The translations under genes were made by a program, and so were the position numbers. DNA of 64,000 nucleotides. It comes from Adhaeribacter aerolatus (GTDB taxonomy: Bacteria; Bacteroidota; Bacteroidia; Cytophagales; Hymenobacteraceae). Shown here one piece after another: positions 9,744 through 18,839 of this stretch. The stretch spans positions 1-64,000 of the forward strand of contig NZ_BJYS01000001.1 of the NCBI RefSeq assembly GCF_007991635.1. The letters are read 5' to 3'. Each line of letters begins with the position of its first letter. Positions within the stretch are counted from its first letter, which is position 1. Below the pieces are notes generated by a model. That model did no database searches and was not told the origin of the DNA. It worked only from the letters and a program-made list of their open reading frames with translations.

Positions 9744-10571
9744 ATGAATATATTTAATTTATTAACCGAAATAGAAAAGGCAGATCCGGAAGTTTACGGT
9801 CGGTTAGATTCTCGCCGGGCCGTGTTTAAACACTTTGGTGGTTTTGGCAAAAAATTAGCAGTAGCGGCTGTACCGTTGGCTTTTGGTTCTATGCTGAACA
9901 AAGCTTACGGCCAAACCGCCTCCCGCAGCGTAATGGAGGTGCTGCAATTTGCCCTGTTACTCGAAAACCTGGAAGCTGAATTTTACAAACAAGCGGCCGC
10001 TACCAGTTTATTTCCGGCGGCACCCGCCAAAATGGCTTTCGAAACCATAAGAGATCACGAAGTAGCCCACGTATCTTTTTTACGGTCGGCCATAACCGGG
10101 GCCAGCGGTACGCCCACCAATTATACAGCCAACAGCTTCGATTTTTCGGCTAAAGGCAATTTACCCAATACTTTTACCGATTACGGCACCATGCTGGCCG
10201 TAGCCCAGGCTTTTGAAGATACGGGGGTGCGGGCGTACAAAGGTCAGGCGCAATTCCTGATTAGCAACAACGCGGTACTGGAAGCAGCCTTGCAAATACA
10301 TTCTATCGAAGCGCGCCACGCGGCCCACATCCGCCGCATGCGCCGCGATTTGGCCAGCAGCCCGGCTAACCAGAAACCCTGGATTACTTTAAAAGACCGC
10401 GGCGGCTTACCGGCTTTGGTACAACCCATTTACGATGGCGAGGAAGTAACCACCCAGGCCGGGGTAAATATTGCCACGGGTAGTGTTTCGGCCAATGCGG
10501 CTTCCGAAGCTTTTGATGAGCCATTGGATACTGCTCAGGTTACTGCAATTGTAACACCCTTTATTCGTTAA
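9744..10571 (+). CDS. Exported ferritin-like domain protein (paralogue)
   Basis: Protein of 275 residues with the same ferritin-like ligand pattern as its upstream neighbour: LENLEAEFYKQ, TIRDHEVAHVSFL, FEDTGVRAYK and IEARHAAHIRR. The N-terminus (about 22-58) has SRRAVFKHFGGFGKK followed by a hydrophobic stretch ending AYGQT, resembling a Tat signal without a lipobox; it lies unusually far from the initiator Met. The C-terminal 70 residues extend past the bundle. The pair is probably expressed together and may form a mixed periplasmic assembly (inference). A strong terminator follows. Confidence 0.86.
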   Translation: MNIFNLLTEIEKADPEVYGRLDSRRAVFKHFGGFGKKLAVAAVPLAFGSMLNKAYGQTASRSVMEVLQFALLLENLEAEFYKQAAATSLFPAAPAKMAFETIRDHEVAHVSFLRSAITGASGTPTNYTANSFDFSAKGNLPNTFTDYGTMLAVAQAFEDTGVRAYKGQAQFLISNNAVLEAALQIHSIEARHAAHIRRMRRDLASSPANQKPWITLKDRGGLPALVQPIYDGEEVTTQAGVNIATGSVSANAASEAFDEPLDTAQVTAIVTPFIR

Positions 10572-10590
10572 TCTTTTTTTCTGCTGTTTT

Positions 10591-10634
10591 CCCTAAAAGA
10601 AGAAGGCCTGCTAACGGGCCTTTTTCTTTTAGGG
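10591..10634 (+). terminator. Long-stem terminator after the ferritin-like operon
   Basis: An 18-bp stem with a single G.T wobble (CCCTAAAAGAA... / ...TTCTTTTAGGG), loop TGCTAACG, with T-rich 3' arm. It begins about 20 bp past the stop codon. Confidence 0.85.
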
Positions 10635-10798
10635 AAAATATCAAACAATTACAGCAGTTCGCTTTTTAAATAATTAAAAATTTTCTAACTTAGACACCCT
10701 TTCGAAAAGGTTATTTGTGATTTTTACAATTACTAACTGACGGCCCAAATTTTCGTATACTATATCAGTTCACCTTTAAAAATTAAGGAGTATAAAAA

Positions 10799-10990
10799 AT
10801 GCTGGAGTATGTAAAAACCATTCTCGTTAAAGTTAGTTTTGATGTCCGTTTATTTGAGAAAGAGCTCCGCAAAGGCCTGAAAATGCTGGCCAAACAGGAA
10901 CTAGTACTACTAAGAACCTGGTGTTACGAACAATTTTCGGGAATTTACCGCCGTATTATCAAGCGGGTATTTGCGAAGGCTGCTATTTAA
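10799..10990 (+). CDS. Small basic hypothetical protein (63 aa)
   Basis: A 63-residue frame with ATG start and an AAGGAG ribosome site about 9 bp upstream, rare enough in this window to support translation. The product is basic and helical ([40 protein letters not shown]) and has no signal peptide. I do not recognise the family. Its stop codon overlaps the queG stop codon region on the other strand by a few bases. An amphipathic or membrane-associated peptide is possible. Confidence 0.65.
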   Translation: MLEYVKTILVKVSFDVRLFEKELRKGLKMLAKQELVLLRTWCYEQFSGIYRRIIKRVFAKAAI

Positions 10991-11925
10991 TTTTTTTCCT
11001 TTTGTTCCTCTACAAATTTAATATTACGTAAGAGGCCGTTAAACCCCGTTCGTTTAACGGCCGATTTACGAAAAACCTGCCGAAACACATCTTCAGTCAG
11101 TTCCCGCCAATCGTTTTTAGCTAAATGCTGTAAAGCCGGTTCCAACTTAAATGCCGGTTCCTGGTGCGGTTTTGAGAACCTATTCCAAGGGCAAACATCC
11201 TGACAGATATCGCACCCAAACACCCAGTTACCAAACTTACCTCCTACTTCGTCCGGTATTTTATCTTTTAGCTCGATGGTAAAATAGGAAATACATTTGC
11301 TGCCGTCTACTACGTAGGGTTCGGTAATCGCGCCGGTGGGGCAAGCATCCAGGCATTTGGTGCAAGTACCGCAATAATCTTTTATCGGGCCATCGTACTC
11401 TAATTCTAAATCAATAATTAATTCGGCGATAAAGTAAAAGCTGCCTACCTGCGTCGTAATTAAATTGCTGTTTTTGCCAATCCAACCCAGTCCGCTTTTT
11501 TTTGCCCAGGCTTTATCCAGCACCGGCGCCGAATCGACAAAGGCCCGGCCATCTACCTCCCCAATATTTTCCCGGATATAAGTTAGCAGGGATTTCAGTT
11601 TGTCTTTTATTACAAAATGGTAATCCTGGCCGTAGGCGTATTTCGATATTTGCAACGAATTTTCGGGCAGCGTTTCGGGCGGATAATAATTCAATAATAG
11701 AGAAACCACCGATTTGGCGCCGGGCACCAGTAAATGTGGGTCCAGGCGTTTATCAAAGTGGTTCTCCATGTAGTGCATCTGGCCGTGCATTTGGTTGTTC
11801 AGCCAGTTTTCCAGGCGGGGTGCTTCTTCTTCCAGAAACTCTGCTTTGGAAATACCGCAGTACATAAAGCCCAGCTCAGTGGCTTTTTGCTTGATAAGAT
11901 TGGTAAATTGCTGTTTTACTGACAA
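10987..11925 (-). CDS. queG: Epoxyqueuosine reductase
   Basis: Reduces epoxyqueuosine to queuosine in tRNA, the last step of queuosine synthesis, using cobalamin and two [4Fe-4S] clusters. The C-terminal ferredoxin motifs are clear: [16 protein letters not shown] and [11 protein letters not shown]. The open frame extends to a GTG at 11988, but a TACTTTTG -7-like promoter box lies inside that extension (11955-11962), and the sequence from the TTG at 11925 ([15 protein letters not shown]) matches the usual N-terminus, giving 312 residues. Downstream of ruvB on the same strand, but separated by a terminator. Confidence 0.93.
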   Translation of the reverse strand: MSVKQQFTNLIKQKATELGFMYCGISKAEFLEEEAPRLENWLNNQMHGQMHYMENHFDKRLDPHLLVPGAKSVVSLLLNYYPPETLPENSLQISKYAYGQDYHFVIKDKLKSLLTYIRENIGEVDGRAFVDSAPVLDKAWAKKSGLGWIGKNSNLITTQVGSFYFIAELIIDLELEYDGPIKDYCGTCTKCLDACPTGAITEPYVVDGSKCISYFTIELKDKIPDEVGGKFGNWVFGCDICQDVCPWNRFSKPHQEPAFKLEPALQHLAKNDWRELTEDVFRQVFRKSAVKRTGFNGLLRNIKFVEEQKEKN

Positions 11926-12002
11926 AATATATTTACGCCTGATTGGCTTTGTAACAAAAGTACCGGAAAATAAATCCTTTCGGCTCACTCATTTTTAGGT
12001 AC

Positions 12003-12034
12003 AAAAAACGCCAAGCACTAAGCACATGGCGTTT
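12003..12034 (-). terminator. Terminator of ruvB
   Basis: Stem AAACGCCA / TGGCGTTT, loop of about 13 nt, followed by a T run on the minus strand. It lies 40 bp beyond the ruvB stop. Confidence 0.75.
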
Positions 12035-12074
12035 CGGGTATTCAGCAGATTTAAAAACTTAATTAAATAATGGT

Positions 12075-13112
12075 TTAGCCGGAAGTATCGAACAAAGTAC
12101 CGATTTTTTGCGGCGGAATTTTACCCAAATGTACGTAAGCCAGTTCGGTCGCTTCCCGGCCGCGGGCGGTGCGTTTCAGGTAACCTTCCTGAATCAGGAA
12201 TGGCTCGTATACTTCTTCAATGGTTTCGGCTTCTTCGCCGCAGGCCGTAGCAATGGTGCTTAATCCAACCGGTCCACCTTTAAACTTATCAATAATGGTG
12301 TTCAGAATGCGGTTGTCCATTTCGTCTAAACCGTTATGATCAACATCCAGGGCATTCAGCGCAAACTGGGCAATATCTACGGTAATGGTGCCATTGCCTT
12401 TTATTTGGGCGAAATCGCGGGTACGGCGCAGTAAATTATTTGCAATACGGGGCGTTCCGCGGCTCCGGCGGGCAATTTCGTAAGCAGCATCTTCGTGAAT
12501 AGGAGACCCTAAAATATCTGCTGACCGTTTTACAATGGTGGTAAGCAGTTCCGAATCGTAATACTCCAGGCGGGAATTAATACCAAAACGGGCCCGCAAC
12601 GGCGAAGTTAACAAACCCGAACGGGTAGTAGCACCAATTAAGGTAAACGGGTTCAGGCTAATTTGTACCGTACGGGCATTCGGACCGGAATCGAGCATGA
12701 TGTCGATTTTGTAGTCTTCCATGGCCGAGTACAAATATTCCTCCACAATGGGGTTCAGCCGGTGAATCTCGTCGATAAACAACACATCGTTCTGCTCCAG
12801 GTTGGTGAGCAAACCGGCTAAATCGCTGGGCTTATCTAGTACTGGGCCCGAGGTCATTTTAATATTGGCATCGAGTTCCGAAGCAATAATATGCGACAAC
12901 GTTGTTTTTCCTAAACCCGGCGGGCCGTGCAGCAGCACATGGTCCAAGGCCTCGCCGCGACGGCGGGCAGCGGCCACAAATATTTTGAGGTTCTCGACAA
13001 TCTTGTCCTGGCCGGTAAAATCCCGGAAACTCAAAGGCCGGAGCGCCTTGTCAATTTCCTTTTCGGCCGGCGACATTTGTTCGTCAGAACCGGTTAGATA
13101 TTCTTCACGCAT
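12075..13112 (-). CDS. ruvB: Holliday junction branch-migration helicase RuvB
   Basis: Hexameric AAA+ motor that with RuvA drives branch migration of Holliday junctions during recombinational repair. At 345 residues it is full length, with Walker [10 protein letters not shown] (about 64-72), Walker [11 protein letters not shown], sensor region [10 protein letters not shown], the arginine-finger segment SPLRARFG, and the C-terminal winged helix ([22 protein letters not shown]). ATG start. It is monocistronic here; ruvA and ruvC are not in the window, which is normal for Bacteroidota. Confidence 0.98.
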   Translation of the reverse strand: MREEYLTGSDEQMSPAEKEIDKALRPLSFRDFTGQDKIVENLKIFVAAARRRGEALDHVLLHGPPGLGKTTLSHIIASELDANIKMTSGPVLDKPSDLAGLLTNLEQNDVLFIDEIHRLNPIVEEYLYSAMEDYKIDIMLDSGPNARTVQISLNPFTLIGATTRSGLLTSPLRARFGINSRLEYYDSELLTTIVKRSADILGSPIHEDAAYEIARRSRGTPRIANNLLRRTRDFAQIKGNGTITVDIAQFALNALDVDHNGLDEMDNRILNTIIDKFKGGPVGLSTIATACGEEAETIEEVYEPFLIQEGYLKRTARGREATELAYVHLGKIPPQKIGTLFDTSG

Positions 13113-13273
13113 AATTAAAGAAATGCAATTAGATAAATTTTCAGATTATAAAGTTAACACTTTCGGCTAATAAAACGGTCAAAAAGATGCAGATAAATTA
13201 GCTTAAAACTAATTATTTTACTTTATTAAAAGTTTTACTAAATTAATTAGCAGTAACAAATATTTATTGCCTC

Positions 13274-14452
13274 TTATTTAAAAGCCGGAATACCGGTAAT
13301 ATCGGCCCCGGTAATTAGTAAGTGAATATCGTGGGTACCTTCGTAGGTAATTACCGATTCCAGGTTCATCATGTGGCGCATAATGGGGTACTCGCCGGTG
13401 ATGCCCATGCCCCCGTGAATCTGGCGCGCTTCGCGGGCAATATTTAATGCCATTTCTACGCTGTTGCGCTTAGCCATGGATATTTGTTGGGTGCTCGCTC
13501 TGCCTTCGTTTTTAAGTACGCCCAACCGCCAAACCATTAATTGGGCTTTCGTAATTTCCGTCAGCATTTCGGCTAATTTTTTTTGGATTAACTGAAACGA
13601 AGCAATGGGTTTATCGAACTGGATGCGTTGTGATGCATAGTTACGAGCAGATTCGTAGCAATCGATGGCCGCTCCAATAGCACCCCAGGAAATACCGTAA
13701 CGGGCCGAATCGAGGCAACCCAACGGGCCGCGTAGACCTTCTACGTTGGGCAACAAATTTGCTTTGGGCACCTTCACATCTTCAAACACCAGTTCGCCGG
13801 TGGTGCTGGCGCGTAAACTCCATTTATTATGAATTTCAGGCGTACTAAAACCTTCCATGCCGCGCTCTACAATTAAACCTTTAATGCGGCCATCCTCATT
13901 TTTAGCCCATACAATAGCTAAATCACAAAGCGGTGAATTCGAAATCCACATTTTGGAGCCATTCAGCAAGTAATAATCGCCTTTGTCTTTAATATTGGTA
14001 AGCATGCCGGCCGGGTTAGAACCAAAATCGGGTTCGGTTAAACCAAAGCAACCCAACAACTCGCCGCTGGCCAGTTTGGGCAAATATTTATTGCGCTGTT
14101 CTTCGGAGCCATATTCGTAAATCGGGTACATCACCAGCGAACCTTGTACTGAGGCGGTGGAACGCATGCCGGAATCGCCGCGCTCAATTTCCTGCATAAT
14201 AATACCGTAGGCAACATTATCGAGCCCGCCGCCGCCGTACGCTTCCGGAATGGTGGGACCAAAGGCCCCCACCTCACCAAACTTCTGCACAATCTCTTTC
14301 GGAAAATGCGCTTCCTGGGCCCAACGCTCAATATTGGGCGATATTTCTCGCCGCACAAAATCGCGCATGGTTTGCCGCACCAGTTTATGCTCATCGGTTA
14401 GTAAATCATCTATATTAAAATAATCGACGGTGCCCGTATTCTCTATTGCCAT
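13274..14452 (-). CDS. gcdH: Glutaryl-CoA dehydrogenase-like acyl-CoA dehydrogenase
   Basis: FAD enzyme of the acyl-CoA dehydrogenase family, 392 residues from the ATG at 14452 (MAIENTGTVDYF); the open frame runs further upstream but through a terminator-like hairpin, so the longer start is rejected. The catalytic base is E371 in TYEGTHDIH, the position used by glutaryl-CoA dehydrogenases, and LTEPDFGSNP plus QIHGGMGITGEY are family landmarks. It would convert glutaryl-CoA to crotonyl-CoA in lysine/tryptophan breakdown. An ALDH7-type dehydrogenase (60.2-61.8 kb) could act upstream in the same pathway. The subfamily call rests on motif similarity. Confidence 0.88.
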   Translation of the reverse strand: MAIENTGTVDYFNIDDLLTDEHKLVRQTMRDFVRREISPNIERWAQEAHFPKEIVQKFGEVGAFGPTIPEAYGGGGLDNVAYGIIMQEIERGDSGMRSTASVQGSLVMYPIYEYGSEEQRNKYLPKLASGELLGCFGLTEPDFGSNPAGMLTNIKDKGDYYLLNGSKMWISNSPLCDLAIVWAKNEDGRIKGLIVERGMEGFSTPEIHNKWSLRASTTGELVFEDVKVPKANLLPNVEGLRGPLGCLDSARYGISWGAIGAAIDCYESARNYASQRIQFDKPIASFQLIQKKLAEMLTEITKAQLMVWRLGVLKNEGRASTQQISMAKRNSVEMALNIAREARQIHGGMGITGEYPIMRHMMNLESVITYEGTHDIHLLITGADITGIPAFK

Positions 14453-14514
14453 AATGTTCTTCGTAAATTCTCTGGTAGCTTTTTTACCGGAAAAGTTTAG
14501 GTTAAGATATACAA

Positions 14515-14548
14515 AAAAGACCTGCCTTAAAAGTAAAGCAGGTCTTTT
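14515..14548. terminator. Hairpin terminator between TonB receptor and acyl-CoA dehydrogenase genes
   Basis: Perfect 11-bp stem AAAAGACCTGC / GCAGGTCTTTT with a 12-nt loop, A and T tracts on either side. It lies just past the stop codon of the TonB-dependent receptor and should stop its transcript on the minus strand. Confidence 0.8.
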
Positions 14549-14574
14549 GTAGTGCAACAGGTACTGTTATTGCC

Positions 14575-16986
14575 TTAAAAACGTAAACCAAGCGTGAGCA
14601 GGTAATTGCGGGTAGCTTGCGGAAAATAATAGTTGTAATCGTAGCGGGTGGAATCGCCGGTATATTGCTCACTAAAAGTATAGCCGTTGGCTTCGTACTT
14701 TGCATTAAACAGATTATTCACCAGCAAGGCTAATTCCAGTTCGCGCATAAAGGCTGGCTTTAACACGTATCGCAAGCGCAAATCGGCTACCTGATAACCG
14801 TTAATTTTGCGGGCTTCACTGGCCGTATTGTCTAGATATTGCTTACTAACGGTTTTGTAAATCAGGGCTGCTTTCAATTCCTTCAGCGGTTGCACTTCCA
14901 GTTTATGGGTCGAAATAAAATTAGGGGAAAAAGAAATATCCGTTTCGGTATAGTTATTTTCTACGGTTCCTTCAGGGTTATAATCGGCATCGTAAATGTA
15001 AACTGTTTCGGTATAATTCTGGATTTTATTCCGGCTTAAACCAACCGAGCTGCTTAATTCTACCAGGTTATGCAGGTTTAATGAACCAGCTAACTCCAGC
15101 CCAGTGCGGTAGCTGTCTTTAATATTGGTGCGCAGCGGCGAGCCTACATCGTTAAGTTGCCCGGTCAGCACCAATTGGTTTTTGTAATCCATATAATAAT
15201 AATTAGCGTCGAGGTTGTATTTTATGTGGCGACCAGTTAAAGCAGGATTGCTGCCCCGGAGGCGGTAGCCAGCTTCTAAGTTATACATGGTTTCGGCTTT
15301 GGGTTCAGCTGCTCCTTTCCGATCCACAAAATCGCTGCGCACCGGCTCACGGTTCCCCACAGCGTACGAGGCATACAGCGTTTGATTTGGGGAAAGTGTG
15401 TAAGTAATACCGCCTTTGGGATTAAAGAAATTAAAATCAGCCTGTTGGGTTACGTCGCGCTTATCATCGTCGGTACCTTCTAGGTTGTAATTAATGGTGC
15501 GGTATTGCAAATCGCCGAACAAGCCTAATTTATTTGTTAGCTGGTAATTTACTTTGCCGTAAATATTAAAATCGGTTTTTAAAGCGTTTCCATCGTAGTA
15601 CCGGTGCCGGGTTTCGCTGCCGGAAGCAAACCGGGCCCAGATTACTTCGCCGTAATGGTCGCCGTCGTATTGGTTCCAGCCACCGCCCAAAGTAGCTGTA
15701 AGGCGGTTGTTTTGTGGGTTATAGTTAAGGGCATAGGTAAGCCCATAAAAGTAATTGTCTAACCATTTCTGCCGAATCAGATCGGTGCGGCTAATGGTAG
15801 TATCGCCTAATACTACTGCCGGAATATTATAGTTAGCGAGTTTCTGATTGTTTTTGTATTGCTCGTAATAGCCTCGTCCGCGAATCAGGAAAAAAGCGCC
15901 TCCTAAATCAAAATGCCGGGCCAGATTTTTAGAATAATGTAACTGGTAATGATCCTGCTGGTAATTGTCGGTTTCGTTATCGTAGGTGAGCGAATTATAT
16001 GTGCGATCAGTTTCCAGTTTATCCTGGGGAACGCCATTCCAGGCTTGGTAGGTTTTTTCCTTACCCGAGAAAGAGACAAAACGCAACATCCCGGTTTTGC
16101 CCAGGTAACCTGCCGAAAAGTAATATGATTTCAGATCGGAGAAAGCACGATCGATGTAGCCATCCGAAGAAATTTTAGACAATCGCCCATCGAAAGTAAA
16201 TTTATCTTTGATTAGCCCGGTGCCAAAACTTACGCTATGTCGGCGGGTGTCGAAAGAGCCAATAGAATTAATGGCTTCGGCGTAAGCTTCCTGGTTAAAA
16301 CCCAGCGTCCGAATATTTAAACTGCCCCCAAAAGCAGCTGCCCCATTAGTAGAGGTTCCTATGCCCCGCTGCACCTGAATATCCTGCACCGAAGAAGCCA
16401 AATCAGGCATATTCACAAAAAAAGTACCGTGCGATTCAGGATCGTTTATTGGAACACCGTTTACCGTTACGTTAATGCGCGTAATATCAGAACCCCGGAT
16501 GCGGATACCGGTATAGCCTACGCCGGCACCGGCATCGGAATTAACCACTACCGATGGCGTTTGCTCGAGTAAATACGGTAAATCCTGGCCAAAATTACGC
16601 TCCTGAATCTGCGCTTTGCTTACATTAGTAAAAGTGGTACCGGTTTTTTCATTGGCCCGCGTAGCCGAAACTACTACTTCTTCGGTGCGATAGCTGGTGG
16701 GGTGTAATGCTACATTGGCCGTAATATCCTGGTTTATCGTAAGGGTTTGCTTATGGGCGGAATATCCAACATAGGAAACCTGCAGGATTTGGGTACCAGC
16801 CGGAATATTTGCTAACTGAAAGTATCCCTGGGTATCGCTGGTGGTACCAAACTGCCCTATCTGCACGGTAGCACCCATTAAGGGTTTTTGGGTTTGGGTA
16901 TCTGTAATAGTACCGGTAACCGAAAACTGGGCAAAGGCTAGTAACGGGCACAGCAAAACAAACCAAAGGAAAGTAATTTTTTTCAT
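14575..16986 (-). CDS. TonB-dependent outer-membrane receptor, probable thiamin transporter
   Basis: Outer-membrane active transporter of about 803 residues from the ATG at 16986. The order is signal peptide (KKITFLWFVLLCPLLAFAQ), carboxypeptidase-regulatory-like domain (about 22-105, TGTITDTQTQKPLMGATVQIG), plug domain (about 115-230, VVVSATRANEKTGTTF and IRIRGSDITRINV), then a 22-strand-type barrel ending in an aromatic terminal strand (RNYLLTLGLRF). A TPP riboswitch occupies its leader, so it is very likely repressed by thiamin pyrophosphate and imports thiamin or a precursor; TPP-controlled TonB receptors are known in Bacteroidota. An upstream ATG in the same frame (17091) lies inside the riboswitch and is rejected. 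No pnuT or thiamin-kinase gene is adjacent. Confidence 0.93.
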   Translation of the reverse strand: MKKITFLWFVLLCPLLAFAQFSVTGTITDTQTQKPLMGATVQIGQFGTTSDTQGYFQLANIPAGTQILQVSYVGYSAHKQTLTINQDITANVALHPTSYRTEEVVVSATRANEKTGTTFTNVSKAQIQERNFGQDLPYLLEQTPSVVVNSDAGAGVGYTGIRIRGSDITRINVTVNGVPINDPESHGTFFVNMPDLASSVQDIQVQRGIGTSTNGAAAFGGSLNIRTLGFNQEAYAEAINSIGSFDTRRHSVSFGTGLIKDKFTFDGRLSKISSDGYIDRAFSDLKSYYFSAGYLGKTGMLRFVSFSGKEKTYQAWNGVPQDKLETDRTYNSLTYDNETDNYQQDHYQLHYSKNLARHFDLGGAFFLIRGRGYYEQYKNNQKLANYNIPAVVLGDTTISRTDLIRQKWLDNYFYGLTYALNYNPQNNRLTATLGGGWNQYDGDHYGEVIWARFASGSETRHRYYDGNALKTDFNIYGKVNYQLTNKLGLFGDLQYRTINYNLEGTDDDKRDVTQQADFNFFNPKGGITYTLSPNQTLYASYAVGNREPVRSDFVDRKGAAEPKAETMYNLEAGYRLRGSNPALTGRHIKYNLDANYYYMDYKNQLVLTGQLNDVGSPLRTNIKDSYRTGLELAGSLNLHNLVELSSSVGLSRNKIQNYTETVYIYDADYNPEGTVENNYTETDISFSPNFISTHKLEVQPLKELKAALIYKTVSKQYLDNTASEARKINGYQVADLRLRYVLKPAFMRELELALLVNNLFNAKYEANGYTFSEQYTGDSTRYDYNYYFPQATRNYLLTLGLRF

Positions 16987-17048
16987 CCTGCTAAAAATTT
17001 TAAAAGTGATGCGCAGGAATGCCCTTATAAAAGGTAACAAAGAAGAAA

Positions 17049-17129
17049 GTAACCGTTTTCCCTTCGCCGGCATTACCCGGATCAGGTTCAATGGGTATGA
17101 TCTCAGCCCGTATTATTAAGGCACCCCTA
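17049..17129 (-). ncRNA. TPP riboswitch (THI element)
   Basis: On the minus strand the conserved core of the thiamin-pyrophosphate aptamer is complete and in order: GGGGTGCC, then GGCTGAGA, ATACCC, GAACCTGATC, CGGGTAATGCCGGCG and AGGGA. It ends about 63 bp before the receptor ATG. I do not see a clear terminator or anti-terminator in the remaining leader, so control may be translational. Confidence 0.95.
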
Positions 17130-17355
17130 AACTGTTAGCAAAGGTAAAAGCTTATTTATACAATAAAAACAACTACCGCTTATTTTTAAATTTGACCGAA
17201 AAATATTCTTGAAATAAATTTACCGCAACTACAAAAATTCATAAACTTAAACTACTCCGTTTCGTTATTAAAGTCAGAGCCCATTGGCTACCATATATAG
17301 CCATTTTGCTGATAATCAGGCACAAAATACAATACTAATTTGGGATGAATTTCGT

Positions 17356-17610
17356 ATGATTAGCTTATTTTATACTTTCGCCGTTTTAACCATTTTGGCT
17401 TACTTTATGGTAATGCCAAAAAGAAAACTTAACAACCCGCCCTCTGAAGGAAACGATGACGATGGCGGCGAACCCATTGGCTACGATTTACCGGATCTGG
17501 ATTTACCACCGGGTATCAGTTTACCCATCAACGACTTTGAACCGGATTACAACAAAAAGCCCTCGCGGGTTTTTGTGGATGAAGATGGCACTTTGGTTTT
17601 TTCTAAATAA
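17356..17610 (+). CDS. Small acidic membrane-anchored hypothetical protein
   Basis: From the ATG at 17356 this is 84 residues: one N-terminal helix (MISLFYTFAVLTILAYFMVM), a short basic stop-transfer (PKRK), then an acidic, Pro/Asp-rich tail that would face the cytoplasm (DDDGGEP, LPDLDLPPG, VDEDGTLVF). The frame extends to a TTG at 17284, but the helix at the second start looks like the natural N-terminus. No family recognised. It converges on the aldose epimerase gene, with a shared hairpin between them. Confidence 0.6.
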   Translation: MISLFYTFAVLTILAYFMVMPKRKLNNPPSEGNDDDGGEPIGYDLPDLDLPPGISLPINDFEPDYNKKPSRVFVDEDGTLVFSK

Positions 17611-17708
17611 AAGTGTAAAACCGAATCGGCAGGTGAAAATACGCGTTCTTGTTTTGTGCCCATTTTAAATATACTACCAGAAATAAATTTAATTCCGGCG
17701 GAATAAAA

Positions 17709-17759
17709 GCTAATAACAAACGAGGAGCTATAATAAGTAGCTCCTCGTTTGTTATTAGC
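17709..17759. terminator. Perfect 21-bp stem bidirectional terminator
   Basis: Perfect inverted repeat with 21-bp arms (17709-17729 and 17739-17759) and a 9-nt loop. The right arm contains the stop codon of the epimerase gene (17755-17757). It probably ends transcripts from both convergent genes. Confidence 0.85.
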
Positions 17760-18627
17760 GTACCCGGATGGTGTACGCGCAGGTAAACGACTCACCAGCA
17801 GCTAATTTATTAATACCTTCTTTTTGGGTTAACTCCCCGTTATCGCCTACGCTGCTGGCAATGCCGTGCCACGGCTCGAGACAAATAAAACCGGCGCCCG
17901 GTTCTTTCGTCCAGATGCCAAAATACGGAAAGCCTTTAAACTCGAAAGTCAGGCCGTGGTTATGTTTTAGATTTTTTAATTCTATTTTTTCGGAAGCGAG
18001 ATTCTTAAACACCAGGGCATCGTGCAAAAACAAATCGTACGAAAGCGGCAGTTTGGTTTCATTTTTCAGCAACGGTTCGGTTTTACCGTTCAGCAAACCC
18101 TGCTCTAATAAATAATGTGCTTGCGTTTCAGGCTGCTCAAATTCCAGATAATAATCAGCAAAAGATTCGCCGGGCAGCAATGGGCAATTAAAAGCCGGGT
18201 GTGCTCCAATCGAAAAGTACAGATCTTCCTCAGCCGGATTCTGAACAGAATAAATGGTGTCCAAAGCATTGCCTTGTAGCCGGTAAATAATTTGTAATTG
18301 AAACGGAAACGGATAAACCGCTCTGGTTTCCTCAGAATCAGTTAACTCAAATACTAATTCTGTTGCGGATTGGCTGGCCAAAATAAAATCCATATCGCGG
18401 GCAAAGCCGTGCTGAGGCAATTCGTACGTTTTACCCTGGTAAGAATATTTGCCGTTAGGCAATTTACCTACCACCGGAAACAAAACCGGAGCGTGCCGGG
18501 GCCACACCTTTGCATCAGCCTGCCAAATATATTCCAGGTTATTTTGTTTGCTTTGGAAGCTGCGTAATTCGGCTCCGCTTGCTTTCACACCTATTTTATA
18601 GTTATCGTTTTCCAGGTAATAAATCAT
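17755..18627 (-). CDS. Aldose 1-epimerase family protein (LacX-like)
   Basis: Cytoplasmic protein of 290 residues from the ATG at 18627 (MIYYLENDNYKIGV); a TTG two codons earlier is less likely. It matches the galactose-mutarotase/aldose 1-epimerase fold, LacX branch: GAELRSF near 20-26, WPRHAPVLFPVVG at about 42-54, and the catalytic-type segments IGAHPAFNCPL and CLEPWHGIASS. These enzymes interconvert sugar anomers or phosphosugar anomers; the substrate here is unknown. Its stop codon is embedded in a strong hairpin. Confidence 0.88.
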   Translation of the reverse strand: MIYYLENDNYKIGVKASGAELRSFQSKQNNLEYIWQADAKVWPRHAPVLFPVVGKLPNGKYSYQGKTYELPQHGFARDMDFILASQSATELVFELTDSEETRAVYPFPFQLQIIYRLQGNALDTIYSVQNPAEEDLYFSIGAHPAFNCPLLPGESFADYYLEFEQPETQAHYLLEQGLLNGKTEPLLKNETKLPLSYDLFLHDALVFKNLASEKIELKNLKHNHGLTFEFKGFPYFGIWTKEPGAGFICLEPWHGIASSVGDNGELTQKEGINKLAAGESFTCAYTIRVR

Positions 18628-18710
18628 AGACAATTGAATTATAATGAAATAACTAATTACACTGCAGTTGTCGCAAGTTTAGCAAAGCTTAACTTGTGAC
18701 TTTTAATAAA

Positions 18711-18762
18711 AGGAAGTTTTCAACTTCCTGCCAGTTGAAAACTGGCCTATAAAATATAGGCC
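18711..18762. repeat. Array of three back-to-back triloop hairpins
   Basis: Three palindromes with 3-nt loops are packed into 52 bp: AGGAAGTT/AACTTCCT (18711-18729), CCAGTT/AACTGG (18731-18745) and GGCCTATA/TATAGGCC (18744-18762). The cores of the first two are also complementary to each other over 11 bp (AGTTTTCAACT with AGTTGAAAACT), so two mutually exclusive folds exist. It lies in the gap between the epimerase start and the NadR-like kinase stop. Confidence 0.7.
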
Positions 18763-18839
18763 AAAGTTACGCTTCACTAAACTTGAACCATACTACAATA
18801 AAAAGTTTGTAATTACCGGTTTGCATCAGGCGCAAAATA

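Noticed and set aside
16987-17091. N-terminal extension of the TonB receptor (start at 17091)
   Set aside because: The extension lies within the riboswitch and its downstream leader; the signal peptide begins at 16986.
16841-17119. Plus-strand 92-codon frame over the TonB receptor leader
   Set aside because: It overlaps the TPP riboswitch and the receptor signal peptide in antisense; not a gene.
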